Position numbers and translations under genes: made by a program. A DNA stretch of 64,000 nt from Carettochelys insculpta (lineage: Eukaryota; Chordata; Testudines; Carettochelyidae), in contig NC_134138.1 in the NCBI RefSeq assembly GCF_033958435.1, positions 269,367,798 to 269,431,797 on the forward strand, read 5' to 3'. Of this stretch, positions 56,001 to 62,560 are shown one piece after another; within the stretch, counting starts at the first letter, position 1, and each line of letters begins with the position of its first letter. Under the pieces are notes generated by a model, which saw only the letters and a program-made list of their open reading frames with translations, had not been told where the DNA came from and did no database searches.

Positions 56001-57811
56001 CCCCAAACCATCTCAAACATTTTGTGGGGAATGCGGACAAAAAAATTAAACATTTTCCTCAGAATTTTCCGCAGAATCCCCCATCCCCTATTTTCAATCA
56101 CCTTTCATAAAAAGCAGACATAAAAATGACTGAGTAATTGGCCCTAGTATAGAGGGCACATCGACATCACGGCCTAGACGCCAACGTTCTAACTATACCA
56201 GCCCTGTGGCTGTGAGACACTCTACATTACCCCAAGTGAGGTTATGCTGGTGGCTCTGTGCAGATTCATCATTCTCTCTCCTTACCTGTCACTTACTGTA
56301 CCAGAGATCACAGCTCCAAGGAGAAAGCCCAGCATTAAAATGGATTGGGAGATGTTACTTAGTTCTTTGCGGTCGCATACCAGGTCAAACTGAAAGAAGG
56401 GCACAAGGTAGGTTTCATTTTAAAAGGGCCTCATGACCTGCCAGTTGCACAATCATTCCAAGACAGAACTGAAGATTAAAACACAATGGCCATGATTCAC
56501 CTATTGCCCAGTCAGCATCTAGCATCACTTGGGAGTTGGATGTGTTTGTGGGTATACAAATCCAGGAAAAAAAACCAGATGTACGTGAACATTCAGTCCC
56601 TCTGCCTAGGCTGGATGGTCTGAAGCAATGGGACTCATGCTTAAAAATAATCAGTTGTGACAGACTGCTGCCTGTAGGCTGCAGAGACCTGATAGAAGGC
56701 AAGTATTCCAGATGGTGGGCTAATGCTTTTCTGTTCCCTGAGTAAGCCCAATTAGGGCAAGCAGTCAGCTCGGGCCTCATTAGGAGTCAGCCACAGCTGA
56801 GTCTAATCAGCACCCATGGCCAGCTGAGGCCGCTGGACTTCCTATAAAAAGTGCCTCCCTACTCCCAGGCACCAGTGAGGAAGGAGTTGGAAGGTGCACA
56901 GGAGACAAGACTGGAGCAGAGCACAGCAGAACAAAAAGGCACCATGGGAAGTGGTGGGTGAAGTGGCCCAGGGTGAGGTTACTACATTGGGGCAGGGGCA
57001 AAAGCCCCACCAGCTACTACTTGTCCTCTTAGGGACCCTGGGACAGAGTCCAGGATAGAGTGTGGGTCTGGACTCCCCTCACCCTTCTCCAGAGAGCTAT
57101 CTTGCTGGAGCAGGCAAAGGTCTGCAAGGGGACCAGCTTTACCCTTCCCTATTCCAGACTTGCCCATGATGAGACTGGTTTGCTACGCAGAGACCCCTGC
57201 CTCTGGAAAGACAGGGGCAGTTAAGGGGCCACTGTGAGTCCCTGTGGCACAACAGCATACTGCCAGAAAGCACAGGGACCCACAGTGGGCTGACTGGGGA
57301 AAGTCTCACACAGTCAAACCAAATTCTCCCAGGCCACTCCTAGACTGACATCTCCGGAAGCCTGGGTGCTTCACAGCAAGAAGCTAACCATTGCAATAAA
57401 GCAAACCGCATTCGTCAGGAACAAACAGACATCACAAACCTGGGTTACCAACGTTTGTTCTTGCTCTGCAGGATAAACCCAGCCCTTCCGGCACTTCTCA
57501 GTGGCATTAAGCCCATATTTTAGGATGGAATCAATGTCCTTCTCCACAGGCGTGTACATCTGGCATTCCTCATACGATCCAGGTGGGCTCCTAGGAATGG
57601 TTAAGTTCAGCTGCTCTTCTTTGGTCATGTTTGGACCAATTTCACGGATCCAGTTTGTATCACAGTGATGAGGCACATGCAAAACCATAAACATCTGCCC
57701 AAATAGTGGGAAAGCAGCAAGAAAAGATGACAGAGACACCATGAGCACCAAACATTTTTGAAACCGCCCAAAATCACCAACAGATTTTAGAATTTCCCCG
57801 AAGCTAGTCAT
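22831..57811 (-). CDS. SLC22A13: SLC22A13-like organic anion transporter, whole gene span (9 exons)
   Basis: Nine exons joined in phase give about 517 residues, typical of the 12-helix SLC22 branch of the major facilitator superfamily. Human SLC22A13 (OAT10) exchanges urate, nicotinate and other organic anions at the apical membrane of kidney tubule cells. Visible marks are the first-loop sequons NMT, NLT and NAT, the [10 protein letters not shown] block, the MFS motif SDRIGRRP between TM2 and TM3, [28 protein letters not shown] and ELFPTVIRQ. Exon lengths 104, 155, 169, 215 and 109 equal those I recall for SLC22 genes, which supports the junctions. SLC22A14 is the main alternative, but the block GLAYG.RNW.LLQI.G.AP is closer to SLC22A13. 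All exons are intact, so the gene looks functional. Introns carry dense mobile DNA. Confidence 0.82.
23041..24188 (-). other. SLC22A13-like intron 8
   Basis: It holds a C-rich segment (23400-23640) whose overlapping open frames have no domains. No mobile element is identified with certainty. Confidence 0.5.
24189..24297 (-). CDS. SLC22A13: SLC22A13-like exon 8 (TM10)
   Basis: A 109-bp exon from ccaccag to CAG|GTGAGA. It reads [20 protein letters not shown] and [16 protein letters not shown]. It contains the E-L-F/Y-P motif typical of SLC22. Confidence 0.9.
24785..24905 (+). repeat. CORE-SINE/MIR-like fragment
   Basis: The text gtacggtagcacctgggagc, then tgttaggcactgtactacac and cctgcccaacagag, is a well-known ancient amniote SINE core. 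Confidence 0.6.
24907..27795. mobile_element. MITE with TCTACAC ends, split by a CR1
   Basis: The left end gggtatgtctacactactgc and the right end (complement ggcttggtctacactaggga) are inverted. The two halves are 24907-25097 and about 27698-27795. The intervening DNA is the CR1 listed next, so the CR1 inserted into this MITE. Confidence 0.55.
25098..27697 (-). mobile_element. CR1 LINE, 2.6 kb, 5'-truncated and frame-broken
   Basis: The 3' end (complement of atcatagagctggaagggac) is at 25098. Going upstream on the minus strand are the ORF2 C-terminal part (25479-26093, with [13 protein letters not shown]), the RT core (26008-26244, [20 protein letters not shown]; and [20 protein letters not shown] in the next frame), the RT fingers (26400-26984, ending at [12 protein letters not shown]) and the end of the AP-endonuclease domain (27078-27332, [10 protein letters not shown]). 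The RT palm motif reads FAGDTK in place of FADDTK, so the catalytic pair is lost. Several frameshifts make it inactive. Confidence 0.88.
27945..28214. mobile_element. MITE-like element with TCTACAC ends
   Basis: It begins gatctacactaaggggcacc and ends ctttgtgtagacatacc. It has the same terminal words as the elements at 24907 and 31890. Confidence 0.45.
28326..28400 (-). mobile_element. CR1-type 3' fragment next to exon 7
   Basis: Contains cataagaactgcc, aagaccaatggtccagctag and ccagtatcctgtctt, the same consensus as 62436-62560 and 62898-63232. Confidence 0.6.
28419..28633 (-). CDS. SLC22A13: SLC22A13-like exon 7 (TM7-TM9)
   Basis: A 215-bp exon, the family length, from atttcag to AAAG|GTACAC. 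It reads [20 protein letters not shown], then [18 protein letters not shown] and [11 protein letters not shown]1-type fragment ends about 20 bases from its donor. Confidence 0.9.
29105..29783 (+). mobile_element. CR1 LINE 3' fragment, degenerate
   Basis: The text follows the CR1 ORF2 end: aagtaacagc-type 5' part, attctcctctattcagcagt, ggttggatattaggaaaaaa and the 3' end aggctctatgattcac. The frame is broken by stops. Confidence 0.75.
29784..30814. other. Intron 6 stretch, nothing recognised
   Basis: AT-rich non-coding DNA without a recognised repeat. Confidence 0.4.
30815..30990 (-). repeat. MIR-type SINE, reverse orientation
   Basis: It carries gttatcatctccactttaga, gatgaggaactgagccaaaa and aaggtcacacagagtctgtg, the standard complement of the MIR core and 3' end. 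Confidence 0.8.
31113..31395 (-). mobile_element. Penelope-like element fragment (3' terminal part)
   Basis: Starts with the terminal block cctgtggcaccttagagact, then aacaaatttctgggtaaaac. It continues with the sequence that follows it in the 58.8-kb copy, ending in remnant coding complement (ggtaaatttgtaaatgg). Confidence 0.55.
31453..31547 (-). CDS. SLC22A13: SLC22A13-like exon 6 (loop end, start of TM7)
   Basis: A 95-bp exon too short for a routine frame search. It reads [16 protein letters not shown] and [15 protein letters not shown], with donor CTG|GTAAGT completing Trp with exon 7. It aligns with human [20 protein letters not shown]. The acceptor (tattttgaag) has a weak pyrimidine tract. 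Confidence 0.85.
31890..32128. mobile_element. MITE with GGCTACGTCTACAC ends
   Basis: The left end aaggctacgtctacacagtg and the right end (complement aggctatgtgtacatggtg) form inverted repeats. The interior has no coding content. Confidence 0.6.
32129..34079. other. Intron 5 stretch, mostly unclassified
   Basis: No exon is found. A short AT-rich piece at 32875-32960 repeats the word tcgaatttaa/aatcgaattt and may be a MITE fragment. GT-rich words occur at 33705-33830. Confidence 0.35.
36294..36368. repeat. Arm 1 of a 75-bp inverted repeat inside the CR1
   Basis: Pairs with 36459-36533, with about five mismatches over 75 bases (shared core tatcaagtttgcag and aagctgggaggggttgcaac). The arms are separated by 90 bases. 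Confidence 0.85.
36459..36533. repeat. Arm 2 of a 75-bp inverted repeat inside the CR1
   Basis: This copy is the inverted one. It breaks the CR1 text between gcaaagtactcca and taggaagaaacaatcagct, which are contiguous in related CR1 copies. Confidence 0.85.
36721..36783. repeat. 63-bp perfect inverted repeat, outer arm
   Basis: Exact complement of 36986-37048 (first bases aaagagaagttactcaccg). Together with the other arm it could form a long hairpin at the element's 3' end. Confidence 0.9.
36986..37048. repeat. 63-bp perfect inverted repeat, inner arm
   Basis: Exact complement of 36721-36783. It is directly followed by tcttcttcgagtgtccccgt, a copy of the opposite (5') terminus at 42830. The pair thus looks like the internal complementary region. 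Confidence 0.88.
37128..38180 (-). CDS. DIRS tyrosine recombinase
   Basis: About 350 residues, from [11 protein letters not shown] to the stop at 37128. It has an N-terminal SAM-like core-binding part ([20 protein letters not shown]) and the catalytic domain: the first Arg in TSARRVSEL, the second Arg in [10 protein letters not shown], then [19 protein letters not shown] with the candidate nucleophile Tyr. The position three residues before the second Arg, where I recall His in the HxxR motif, is Arg. It would integrate a circular cDNA without target duplication. The frame is open back to 40007, overlapping RT/RH, so the true start is not fixed. Confidence 0.85.
   Translation of the reverse strand, partial: VNPWLSSLESTWTVEVQQVLESSRRTSTRKTYKQKWTRFTAWCSTKQLAPLLVPIPTILEYLLDLKRGGLSLSSLKVHLAAILAFRHEEDGHTVFAHPMVTRFLKGLVNLYPPRKPIPPSWNLDLVLTTLMGPPFEPLATVPLRLLTIKTTFLLAITSARRVSELAEVMAKPPCTVFSKEAVTIRLHPAFVPKVSSEFHINEPIVLPLFYPKPHNSNEEARLHLLDVRRALAFYVDRTKSFRKTDRLLVSLAPKSKGEGLSSQRISKHIVSCIKMCYELKKTPLSATPRARSIRAVAASTAFFKGVALKDICRAATWSSYDTFAKHYALHRVFQEDTHLSTAVLSGTSCT
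38156..40390 (-). pseudogene. DIRS reverse transcriptase/RNase H, broken by one stop
   Basis: The RT domain shows [20 protein letters not shown], the block [14 protein letters not shown] with the first catalytic Asp, and the palm motif FPYLDDCLL. RNase H follows: [27 protein letters not shown] and [13 protein letters not shown]. There a TAA at 38740-38738 interrupts the frame, which then stays open to 38156 ([32 protein letters not shown] and later [12 protein letters not shown]). The stop looks like a single-base change. The N-terminal 290 nucleotides overlap the gag-like frame. Confidence 0.85.
40098..42338 (-). CDS. DIRS gag-like ORF1
   Basis: 746 residues from the ATG at 42338. The N-terminus has paired cysteines C9-x2-C12, C25-x2-C28, H33 and C38-x2-C41, which resembles a zinc-binding knuckle (CESC...CIRCLGESH...CSFC). 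A Pro/Ser/Arg-rich middle follows, then a more ordered part ([31 protein letters not shown] block), and a Tyr/Gln/Arg-rich tail ([13 protein letters not shown]). It would package element RNA, by analogy. No internal stop is seen. Confidence 0.75.
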   Translation of the reverse strand: MSSSGFKKCESCREAMPASDGHSLCIRCLGESHVAQKCSFCAKLTARARRDREMRLKVLLFNKALQPDVPERPQQEGPSGAHKRKAASLTPSAQKRRKVSPARSLPAATASGTGGASSPQPQQQLIGGGTESHVEAAQPPIISQPPRTAGRAAAKQVPVPAAPQAAALTPGEPAVQRAQARSVQAPEDTARAAPPSSVPSTVRTGPGSPVCQGAELPPQGRGKAAHKRRLCSPSPHRAVELLSHSPPLMLQTPTRRQGSPLAYPEPPSPFLQPASPWLGPPSPFLGFEPLDYYAKSLSPVSRRSPSPRHTGYAPREWSRSPSQEQRLYCHGRPYHAGHRHHRQSTRERSPQTISYPRGQSRPGTETQASQGGLVMEPRDFPSQISSERVYHHQQEPEGSRETYPSSSSLSSPDEATAPGDVHPPDDLKQFQELFKRVAFTQGIQTAEVQEKHHKLLKNLRPPASSRVAIPLDEAILESATTIWQTPATIPPVQKRADKKYFVPAKGMEFLFSHPQPNSLVVESSQQRSKTSQFRTGGTDKDAKKLELFGRKVYSSSTLTLRMANYAVHLANHNFDNYSRLISLMDSLPEDKKPVLKAIVQEGYAASRTGVQIALDVADTAARSTATAVVMRRESWLQTSGIPRDLQAKIVDLPFDSQKLFAESTDSVLHSSKDSRATLRTLGIYTPPYTKKRYYPQQRRYQYQQQRPQYHRGYEQGRHQQHQQYRTPRRRSQQSRVSSGRGQRPQV
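42659..42830. repeat. Right inverted terminal repeat of the DIRS element
   Basis: Complement of 36763-36930. It is interrupted only by single differences (e.g. cggcgcgtgccggcgcatgc against the other end). Confidence 0.85.
42830..43388 (+). mobile_element. CR1 LINE, 3' part resuming after the DIRS insertion
   Basis: It resumes with tcattcttccactctactca, the text that directly follows the left junction in other CR1 copies. It covers the ORF2 end ([39 protein letters not shown]) and the CR1 3' UTR (gacctcttgaggtcccttcc), ending ctatgagtctatga. Confidence 0.88.
43389..44278. other. Unclassified intron 5 DNA, possible LTR
   Basis: The AATAAA at 43915-43920 and the mixed text up to 44045 are LTR-like, but I could not place both ends. 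The remainder has no recognised content. Confidence 0.3.
44279..44349 (+). repeat. tRNA-derived SINE head (tRNA-Thr-like)
   Basis: It contains an A-box-like taactcagtggttagcaca and a Thr-type anticodon loop (cttgtaaac). A B-box-like agctcaatcc follows. The acceptor arms do not pair, so this is a SINE rather than a tRNA gene. Confidence 0.6.
44757..44877 (-). CDS. SLC22A13: SLC22A13-like exon 5 (large cytoplasmic loop)
   Basis: A 121-bp exon from ttcacag to CAG|GTAATG. It reads [20 protein letters not shown] and [20 protein letters not shown]. The PESxRWL motif is invariant in SLC22. The frame stays open past the donor for about 30 codons, but those residues lack the family's DLF block, which is in exon 6. 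Confidence 0.88.
44878..45235. other. Intron 4 stretch, nothing recognised
   Basis: GC-rich non-coding DNA. Confidence 0.35.
45236..45515. repeat. Degenerate minisatellite, about 50-60 bp units
   Basis: About five units of gctgggtttccccctttctt, then ctggggtgtgtgtgtgt, each varied in length. Open frames on both strands are produced by the repeat. Confidence 0.75.
45516..47083. other. Intron 4 stretch, nothing recognised
   Basis: A short C-rich spot (45660-45700) and purine-rich words at 46455-46490 are seen. No exon or mobile element is recognised. Confidence 0.35.
47084..47252 (-). CDS. SLC22A13: SLC22A13-like exon 4 (TM5-TM6)
   Basis: A 169-bp exon, acceptor gtttctag, donor ATG|GTAAGT. 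It reads [20 protein letters not shown], then [18 protein letters not shown] and [19 protein letters not shown]. This is the best-conserved part of the protein. Confidence 0.92.
47544..47630 (-). mobile_element. Penelope-type terminal repeat fragment beside exon 3
   Basis: Contains ggtagccatgttagtctgta, agtcctgtggcactttagaa and actaacaaatttattaggtc. It ends 16 bases before the low end of exon 3 (47647). Confidence 0.75.
47647..47801 (-). CDS. SLC22A13: SLC22A13-like exon 3 (TM3-TM4)
   Basis: A 155-bp exon between cccccag and GTAAGA. It reads [20 protein letters not shown], then [18 protein letters not shown] and [13 protein letters not shown]. It completes the MFS DRxGRR motif with exon 2. 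A Penelope terminal-repeat fragment ends 16 bases beyond its donor side. Confidence 0.9.
47802..49711. other. Intron 2 stretch, nothing recognised
   Basis: A pyrimidine-rich segment (48010-48240) and otherwise unclassified DNA. Confidence 0.35.
49712..50110. mobile_element. Fold-back Penelope-like non-autonomous element
   Basis: The left half reads aaagcagtcaagtagcactt, gtgagctttcgtgggacaga and cccacttcttcagaccatag. The right half (49960-50090) is its complement. The flanks carry a 13-bp direct repeat CTATAAAAATGGG at 49712-49724 and 50098-50110. It has no coding capacity. Confidence 0.8.
50111..50929. other. Intron 2 stretch, nothing recognised
   Basis: A short (GT/GA)n-type run at 50267-50305. 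No exon found. Confidence 0.35.
50930..51830 (-). mobile_element. Degenerate CR1/L3-type LINE, reverse
   Basis: The minus-strand text follows the 3' half of old CR1-like LINEs (ctggaagaccattatgactg, actattccaatggttaatta, tccagtctacgtttcttcag, cagtttatcaacagccgtgt). No frame remains. Confidence 0.6.
52032..52459. mobile_element. MITE related to the one at 4736
   Basis: It begins TAGGGTGACCTTCCATCCTG and ends with the complement of TCAGGCGACCATATCTCC. The GC-rich core shares ccctgggg/ggagcccc words with 4736-5094. No target duplication is clear. Confidence 0.55.
52711..53134 (+). mobile_element. Solo LTR with 5-bp target duplication
   Basis: A 424-bp unit starting TGTGATGGAGT and ending ACTCCATCACA. 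These form an 11-bp inverted repeat with the canonical TG...CA ends. It is flanked by GGAGG on both sides (52706-52710 and 53135-53139). It contains a poly(A) signal (cctaataaacctcctg). It is a remnant of an ERV-like element after internal recombination, with no viral genes left. Confidence 0.8.
53140..53970. other. Intron 2 stretch, unclassified
   Basis: Possibly old LINE text in reverse (ttggcagtcatcctgtcaga), but no ends or frame support it. Confidence 0.3.
53982..55234 (-). mobile_element. Penelope-like element, with RT end and GIY-YIG remnants
   Basis: It is flanked by an 11-bp direct repeat CTATCCAGTCT (53971-53981 and 55235-55245). Both ends carry the terminal repeat (aaagcagtcaagtagcactt, tgggacagac) in inverted orientation. 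The minus strand holds the RT C-terminal region (55152-54715: [35 protein letters not shown]) and a GIY-YIG-type endonuclease ([33 protein letters not shown]). The endonuclease frame is broken by a TAA (54517-54515), and a frame change separates it from the RT. The RT catalytic core is absent. Confidence 0.85.
55246..56285. other. Intron 2 stretch next to exon 2
   Basis: No exon or repeat recognised. It ends with the exon 2 donor. Confidence 0.35.
56286..56389 (-). CDS. SLC22A13: SLC22A13-like exon 2 (TM2)
   Basis: Acceptor ctttcag, then [20 protein letters not shown] and [14 protein letters not shown], with donor AG|GTAAGG. At 104 bp it equals the usual SLC22 exon 2. An earlier GTAAGT at 56296 would lose the conserved SDR and is not used. 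Confidence 0.88.
56656..57310 (+). mobile_element. Candidate LTR in intron 1
   Basis: Begins TGTGACAGACTG and ends GTCTCACA with short inverted ends. It is flanked by CAGT on both sides (56652-56655 and 57311-57314). It has a TATA-like cctataaaaagtgcctccc inside. Most of its 655 bp lacks family information, so this call is tentative. Confidence 0.5.
57440..57811 (-). CDS. SLC22A13: SLC22A13-like exon 1 (start codon, TM1, first extracellular loop)
   Basis: The ATG at 57811-57809 gives [18 protein letters not shown], which aligns with the family start, and A lies at -3. An in-frame ATG 53 codons upstream (57970) would add a non-conserved extension and is rejected. TM1 is followed by [13 protein letters not shown] and a long loop with three N-glycosylation sequons. 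The exon ends ...EQTLVTQ with CAG|GTTTGT at 57440, in phase 0. Confidence 0.88.
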
Positions 57812-58035
57812 TGTGAACTTTGTCTGGAGACAGTACTGAGTGAGTCTTTCAAATGATCTGGAATTAATGTTTAAACATAAACTCTCCTGAAGTATGTAAG
57901 TAAGGCAAGGAGCTAATTTTTCATCAGGATCCACGTTAATAAAACTTAATGCATGATGTTTTATATTCACAGCTGCACTCTGTGATGTATTAATCTCCTT
58001 TTGTCAAAATAGGCAAGCACCATTCTCCGTGTGCT
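57812..58035. other. 5' flank of the SLC22A13-like gene
   Basis: No CpG-rich promoter, TATA or clear upstream exon is recognised. The frame upstream of the start is open for 53 codons. Confidence 0.4.
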
Positions 58036-58160
58036 GAAGTCTGAAAGGCAGTGCAGGCTAGTGATTAGAGAAGAGGACTTGGTCTCAGGAAAACTGGATT
58101 CTATTGTCATCTCTACCAGGACCCGGCTGTGTGAGCTTGAGTAAGATGCTCAGGATCAGT
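58036..58160 (+). repeat. MIR-type SINE fragment
   Basis: Contains caggctagtgattagagaag and ctggattctattgtcatctc, with tgtgagcttgagtaagatgc. This is the 5' part of MIR. Confidence 0.6.
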
Positions 58161-58829
58161 TTTCAAACAGCCTTCTTCAGCCTGGTTTTCTAAATGGCTC
58201 AGCATCTGCATCTCCCATTCACTCAGATTGTTCTGTGGGACTCAGCACCTCTAAAAGTCAGGCATGGGTAATCTAGGCTAATAAGTGGTCCTTGTGTGCT
58301 GCTCCTCCATCTCAGTGGGCTACAAGATGGTTGACCAAGATAGTCTCCCAGGATAGGCAGCAGAATAGAGTGGCCCCCTTTCAGCCATGCAGCTCTGTGC
58401 TCACAGAAATGGGGGTAGACATGTGACCCCCAAGTGCCCCCCAAACTAGACCCACAGCCAGTCCTACCCCCCACGTAGGGGAGGTTTCCCTTTGCTTCCC
58501 CATCACTTTCTGCAGAGACAATTGTCGCTCTGTGGGTCTGAGCGCCCATCTGTGAGTCTGTCTGTTCAAGAACATCTCCTAAACAGTAAGCACTAACACC
58601 ACCAAATTTGTCTGGTTGTGACAGGAAAATGGGATATGCCTGGAATCTTATGGTTTTCCATAATGTGGAAAAGGAGGGCGTTGAGAGCTATACTGCTGAG
58701 TGGCTACTGGGGCAGTGAGTATGGGAGGACAGTTTACTGCGAAGTGACCACTGAGGGCAGCCCTGCCATAAAGATAGCTGCCGGCTAGGGCTCGCCATCC
58801 TGAGGAGCGTTTATACACCTAATAGCGGA
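58161..58829. other. Upstream intergenic DNA, nothing recognised
   Basis: Open frames on the minus strand (58223-58575) have no domain. Confidence 0.35.
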
Positions 58830-59290
58830 GAGGTAGCCATGTTAGTCTGTATCTTCAAGAACAACAGAAGTCCTGTGTCACCTTATAGACTAACAGACAT
58901 TTTGGAGCATAAGCTTTAGTGGGCAAAGACCCACTTCATCAGATGCATGAGTTGGGGGGGTGGTTCCAGAGGGGTATTTAAAGAGTGGGGTTCCCAGTAA
59001 AAGGGAGGTCCAAAGCTGAGGTCTATTCAGCAAGGTGGAAATAGCCCATTATCAGTAGTGTGTGTCAAAAGAGGGAAAAAAACAAGTCAGATCAGACAGG
59101 GGGATGTGGCCCATTGTCAGATTCTAATGTGGAGATGTGAACACCCAGAGCGGAGAAACTGCTTTTGTACGGGGCCAGTCACTCCCACTCTCTGTTTAAT
59201 CCTTGGTTGATGGAGTCAAACTTGCAAATAAATTACAGCTCAGAGATTTCTCTTTCCATTTGATTTTTGAAATGTCTTTGTTTTAGGACT
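58830..59290 (-). mobile_element. Penelope-like element 3' fragment
   Basis: The terminal repeat (ggtagccatgttagtctgta, cctgtgtcaccttatagact, gcaaagacccacttcatcag) is followed by complement text encoding the element's C-terminal block. It includes a CKFDSINQGL-like stretch that parallels [16 protein letters not shown] of the 54-kb copy. It is 5' truncated. Confidence 0.7.
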
Positions 59291-59299
59291 GCTACTTAA

Positions 59300-59680
59300 A
59301 CTTACACACCTAAATTATTCCAGAACAGCTTATTCCAGATTTATTATTCCAAAATAATGCACCTACATGACAGGGAAGTCCAAAAATAAGCAATATTTAC
59401 CCCAAAATAGCATGTCTACACACAACAGAGCCCCTGGGAACAATACCACCGTAAGTACCATGGCTCTAATCCAAATTGCTATGTCTACACAGCAGAATTA
59501 TTTCAGAATAAACTATTCCAGAATAGCTTATTTCAAAGCTCCTATTCCCTGTCTACACAGCCCCTATTCTAAAAATATCTGTTTTGGAACAGGTGTTATT
59601 CTTTGTACTGTGAGGTTTACCAAATTCTAAATAAGACATCTGTTATTTCAAAATAGCAGTTGTGTTGTGTAGACACTTGT
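59300..59680. mobile_element. MITE-like block with TATTTCAAAATA words
   Basis: Repeated words gaatagcttatttcaaa, tgtctacacagc and ttatttcaaaatagc match the outer element at 6659-7489. No confident ends. Confidence 0.45.
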
Positions 59681-59689
59681 AAACACTGT

Positions 59690-60330
59690 GTAGATCTACC
59701 TTTGCTAACCACTGGACTGGGAAAATGCCTCCCCTGTCCCAAACCCCTCCTCCCTGACCCTCAGCTGCAGCACAGGGGAGGGGTGTATGAGAGAAAGCCC
59801 ACCCCCTTGCAGGTGCAGAAGGAGAAAAGGCTCCTGGCCACATCTTGGAGCCACAGCCTGTTCCCCCAGCACTGCTAGGCTGCCCAGAATACCTGCCCCA
59901 CAGCTGGCCTGCATAGCCTTCCCCTCCCCAAGCCTGACCAGTCTATGCTGCCCCAACACACCCTGGTCCTCCCCCGATCCTGGCCCAGCCTCTTCAGTGA
60001 CAAGTTGACAGGCAGGGTACACAGCCTCACCTGCCCCTTGCCAGACCAAAGAAGCTGGGGTCCACAGCCTACCCTGGGCCCAGGGAAAAGCTGTAAGGTG
60101 GTGTCCATTCCCCATACTGACTCAGACATTCCACATCCCCTTACCCCCTCCTCACTTCTCGTACCCCCACATCCACAGCTGCCTGCCCCCCCGCTCAACC
60201 CTCCACCCTGACTCCTGCACCCTCACAACCCCAGCCTTCTGCCCTGAGCGCCCCCCACCCCACATCCCCAAGGCACTGCCCTGACTCCTGCTCCAACAGC
60301 AGCAGCCCCCGAAGGACCCAGGCAATGCGG
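59690..60330. other. C-rich intergenic stretch
   Basis: Pro- and Ser-rich open frames on both strands reflect composition. No gene is supported. Confidence 0.4.
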
Positions 60331-60489
60331 GTAAGTCGTCTAGTTAATATATATTGAAACAGATGAGAAACCAAGCAGGACAGCATGCAGGCCAATTTCC
60401 ACTAGCAGCCCTGCAAAGTCAGTTCACCATGTTAATGTTTTTTGATCTAGTAAATGTGTTTATTCATTACACTAAAAGTTAGCCTGACC

Positions 60490-60800
60490 CCTGAAGACAG
60501 ATAAAAGAAGACAGACTTGTTTAGTCTTAAGAAATGAAGACTGGGGGTGGGGGGGCTGAGAACATTCTCTTCAGATATATTAAGGGCTGTTACAAAGAGG
60601 AGGTTGATTAGTTCCCAAGTAGTAATGGGCTTAATCTACGCCAAGGACACATAGGGTAAGTATCAGGATAACTGTTTCAGGGTAGTTAAGCTCTAGAACA
60701 GGTTTCCAAAGGAAGTTTTGGGATCCCCACCTTGAGGGGTTTTTATAAACAGGTTGGACAAACACCTGTCAGAGATAATCGAAGTTTGCTTTGTCTTGCC
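60490..60800 (+). mobile_element. Degenerate CR1 fragment
   Basis: The text gacttgtttagtcttaagaa, gggctgttacaaagaggagg and cagttgg-type tail (ttataaacaggttggacaaa) matches the ORF2 end of CR1. No frame. Confidence 0.6.
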
Positions 60801-61227
60801 ACAGCAGAGAGCCTGGACCTAACAAGCTCACATTCAAAGGTGTTCTTTAACAGGGGGTAGCTCCCTGTTGTAACAGTCACACAGAAGTAACTGCTAACAA
60901 AGAGGAGCTTGGAAGAACACAGGCAATTAGGATATAGGTAAGAGGATGAGCCACATGGTTTGAGCTGGCTACAGATACATTACTGCAAGAGAGACTTTTA
61001 GCCTCTTACTGCTGGCTTTCTATAAAATGATTTCAGGACACTCTTGGCTTTTTCTAAAATTTGAAGCAAAAAATTCTCAAATTCCTGAATCAGATCCTCT
61101 CCTGTAGAAGGTTCCCAACAATATTTTAAGATAGAAGCAGGAGAAAAAATAAAAAGCCTACTAGATCCCAGCTCTGAAGAGGTGAAACTCCAGAGCATCC
61201 TTCTAATTCCTCGCAGCTCATCCCATA

Positions 61228-62435
61228 AGAATCATAGAACAATAGAGCTGGAAGAGACCTACAAAAGCCATCAAGTCCAGCCCCTTGCCCTAGGCAGGAC
61301 CAAACGCATCAGATCAGCCCAGCCAGGACTTTGTCAAGGCAAGACTTCAACAACTCCAGGGATGGAGACTCCACAACTTCCCTGGGTAGACCATTCCAAT
61401 GCTTCACCACCCTCCTAGTGAAAACGTTTTTCCTAACGTTCAACCTGGAACTTCCCATCCGCAACTTGAGACCATTGTTCCGTGTTCTGCCATCCATGAC
61501 CACTGTGAACAGCATCTCTCCAGCTTCTTTGCAACCTCCCTTCAGTAAGTTGAAGGCTATTATCAAATCCCCGCCCTCAGTCTTCGCTTCTGTGGACTAA
61601 ACAGTCCCAATTCCCTCAACCTGTCTTCATAGGACATATTCTCCAGCCCCCTAATTATTTTGGTCACTCTCCGCTGGACCCTCTCCAGTGTGTCCACGTC
61701 CTTCCTATAATTGGGGGCCCAGAACTGGACACAGTACTCCAGATGCGGCCTCACCAAAGCTGAATAAAGAGGAATCATAACTTCTCTGGATCTGCTGGCA
61801 ATGCTCCTCTTGATGCAACCTAATATGCCATTAACCTTCTTGGCTACAACGGCACACTGTTGACTCATGTCCAGCTTCTCGTCCCCTACAACTCCCAGGT
61901 CCTTTTCTGCAGAACAGCTACTGAGCCAGTCAGACCCCAGCCTATAACAATGCTTGGGATTCTTTTGGCCCAAGTGCAGGACTCTGCACTTGCCCTTACT
62001 GAACCTCATCAGATTTCTTGCAGCCCAGTCTTCCAATTTGTCTAAGTCACTCTGGACCCCTCCAGCGTATCTACCTCTCCCCCTAGCTTAGTGTCATCCA
62101 CAAACTTGCTGAGGGTGCAATCCAACCCCTCATCCATGTAACTGATAAATATGTTGAACAGAACAAGACCCAGAACTGAATCTTGGGGCACTCCACTAGA
62201 AACCTACCACCATCCCGACATCGAGCTGCTGATCACTAACCACTGGGCCTGACCTTCTAACCAGCTTTCTATCCATCTTACCATCCATTTATCCAATCCA
62301 CATTCCTTTAACTTGCTGATAAGAATATTGTGGGAGACCATTGCAAAAGCTTTCCTAAAGTCAAAATAAATCACATCCATTGATTTTCCCCTATCCACAG
62401 AGCCAGTTATCTCATCATAGAAACTAATCAGAACA
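61228..62435 (-). mobile_element. CR1 LINE, 1.2 kb, 5'-truncated
   Basis: The 3' end (complement of agaatcatagaacaatagag) is at 61228. The minus strand has the ORF2 C-terminal part (61309-62036, [40 protein letters not shown]) and RT core remnant (62204-62398, MDVIYFDFRKAF with shifts). Frameshifts and stops make it inactive. Confidence 0.88.
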
Positions 62436-62560
62436 CTATGGCCATACTGGGTCAGACCAAAGATCCATCATTCTAAGACCAGTATCCTGTATTCCAGCAG
62501 AGGCCAATGCCTGATGCCCCAGAGGGAGCGAACAGAACCGGTAATCACAAATGCCCAGTA
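62436..62560 (-). mobile_element. CR1-type 3' fragment
   Basis: Contains ggccatactgggtcagacca and aagatccatcattctaagac, the consensus shared with 28326 and 62898. Confidence 0.6.

Noticed and set aside
57812..57970. 53-codon N-terminal extension of SLC22A13
   Set aside because: Family members begin at the MTSF-equivalent position. The extra sequence is hydrophilic and not conserved.
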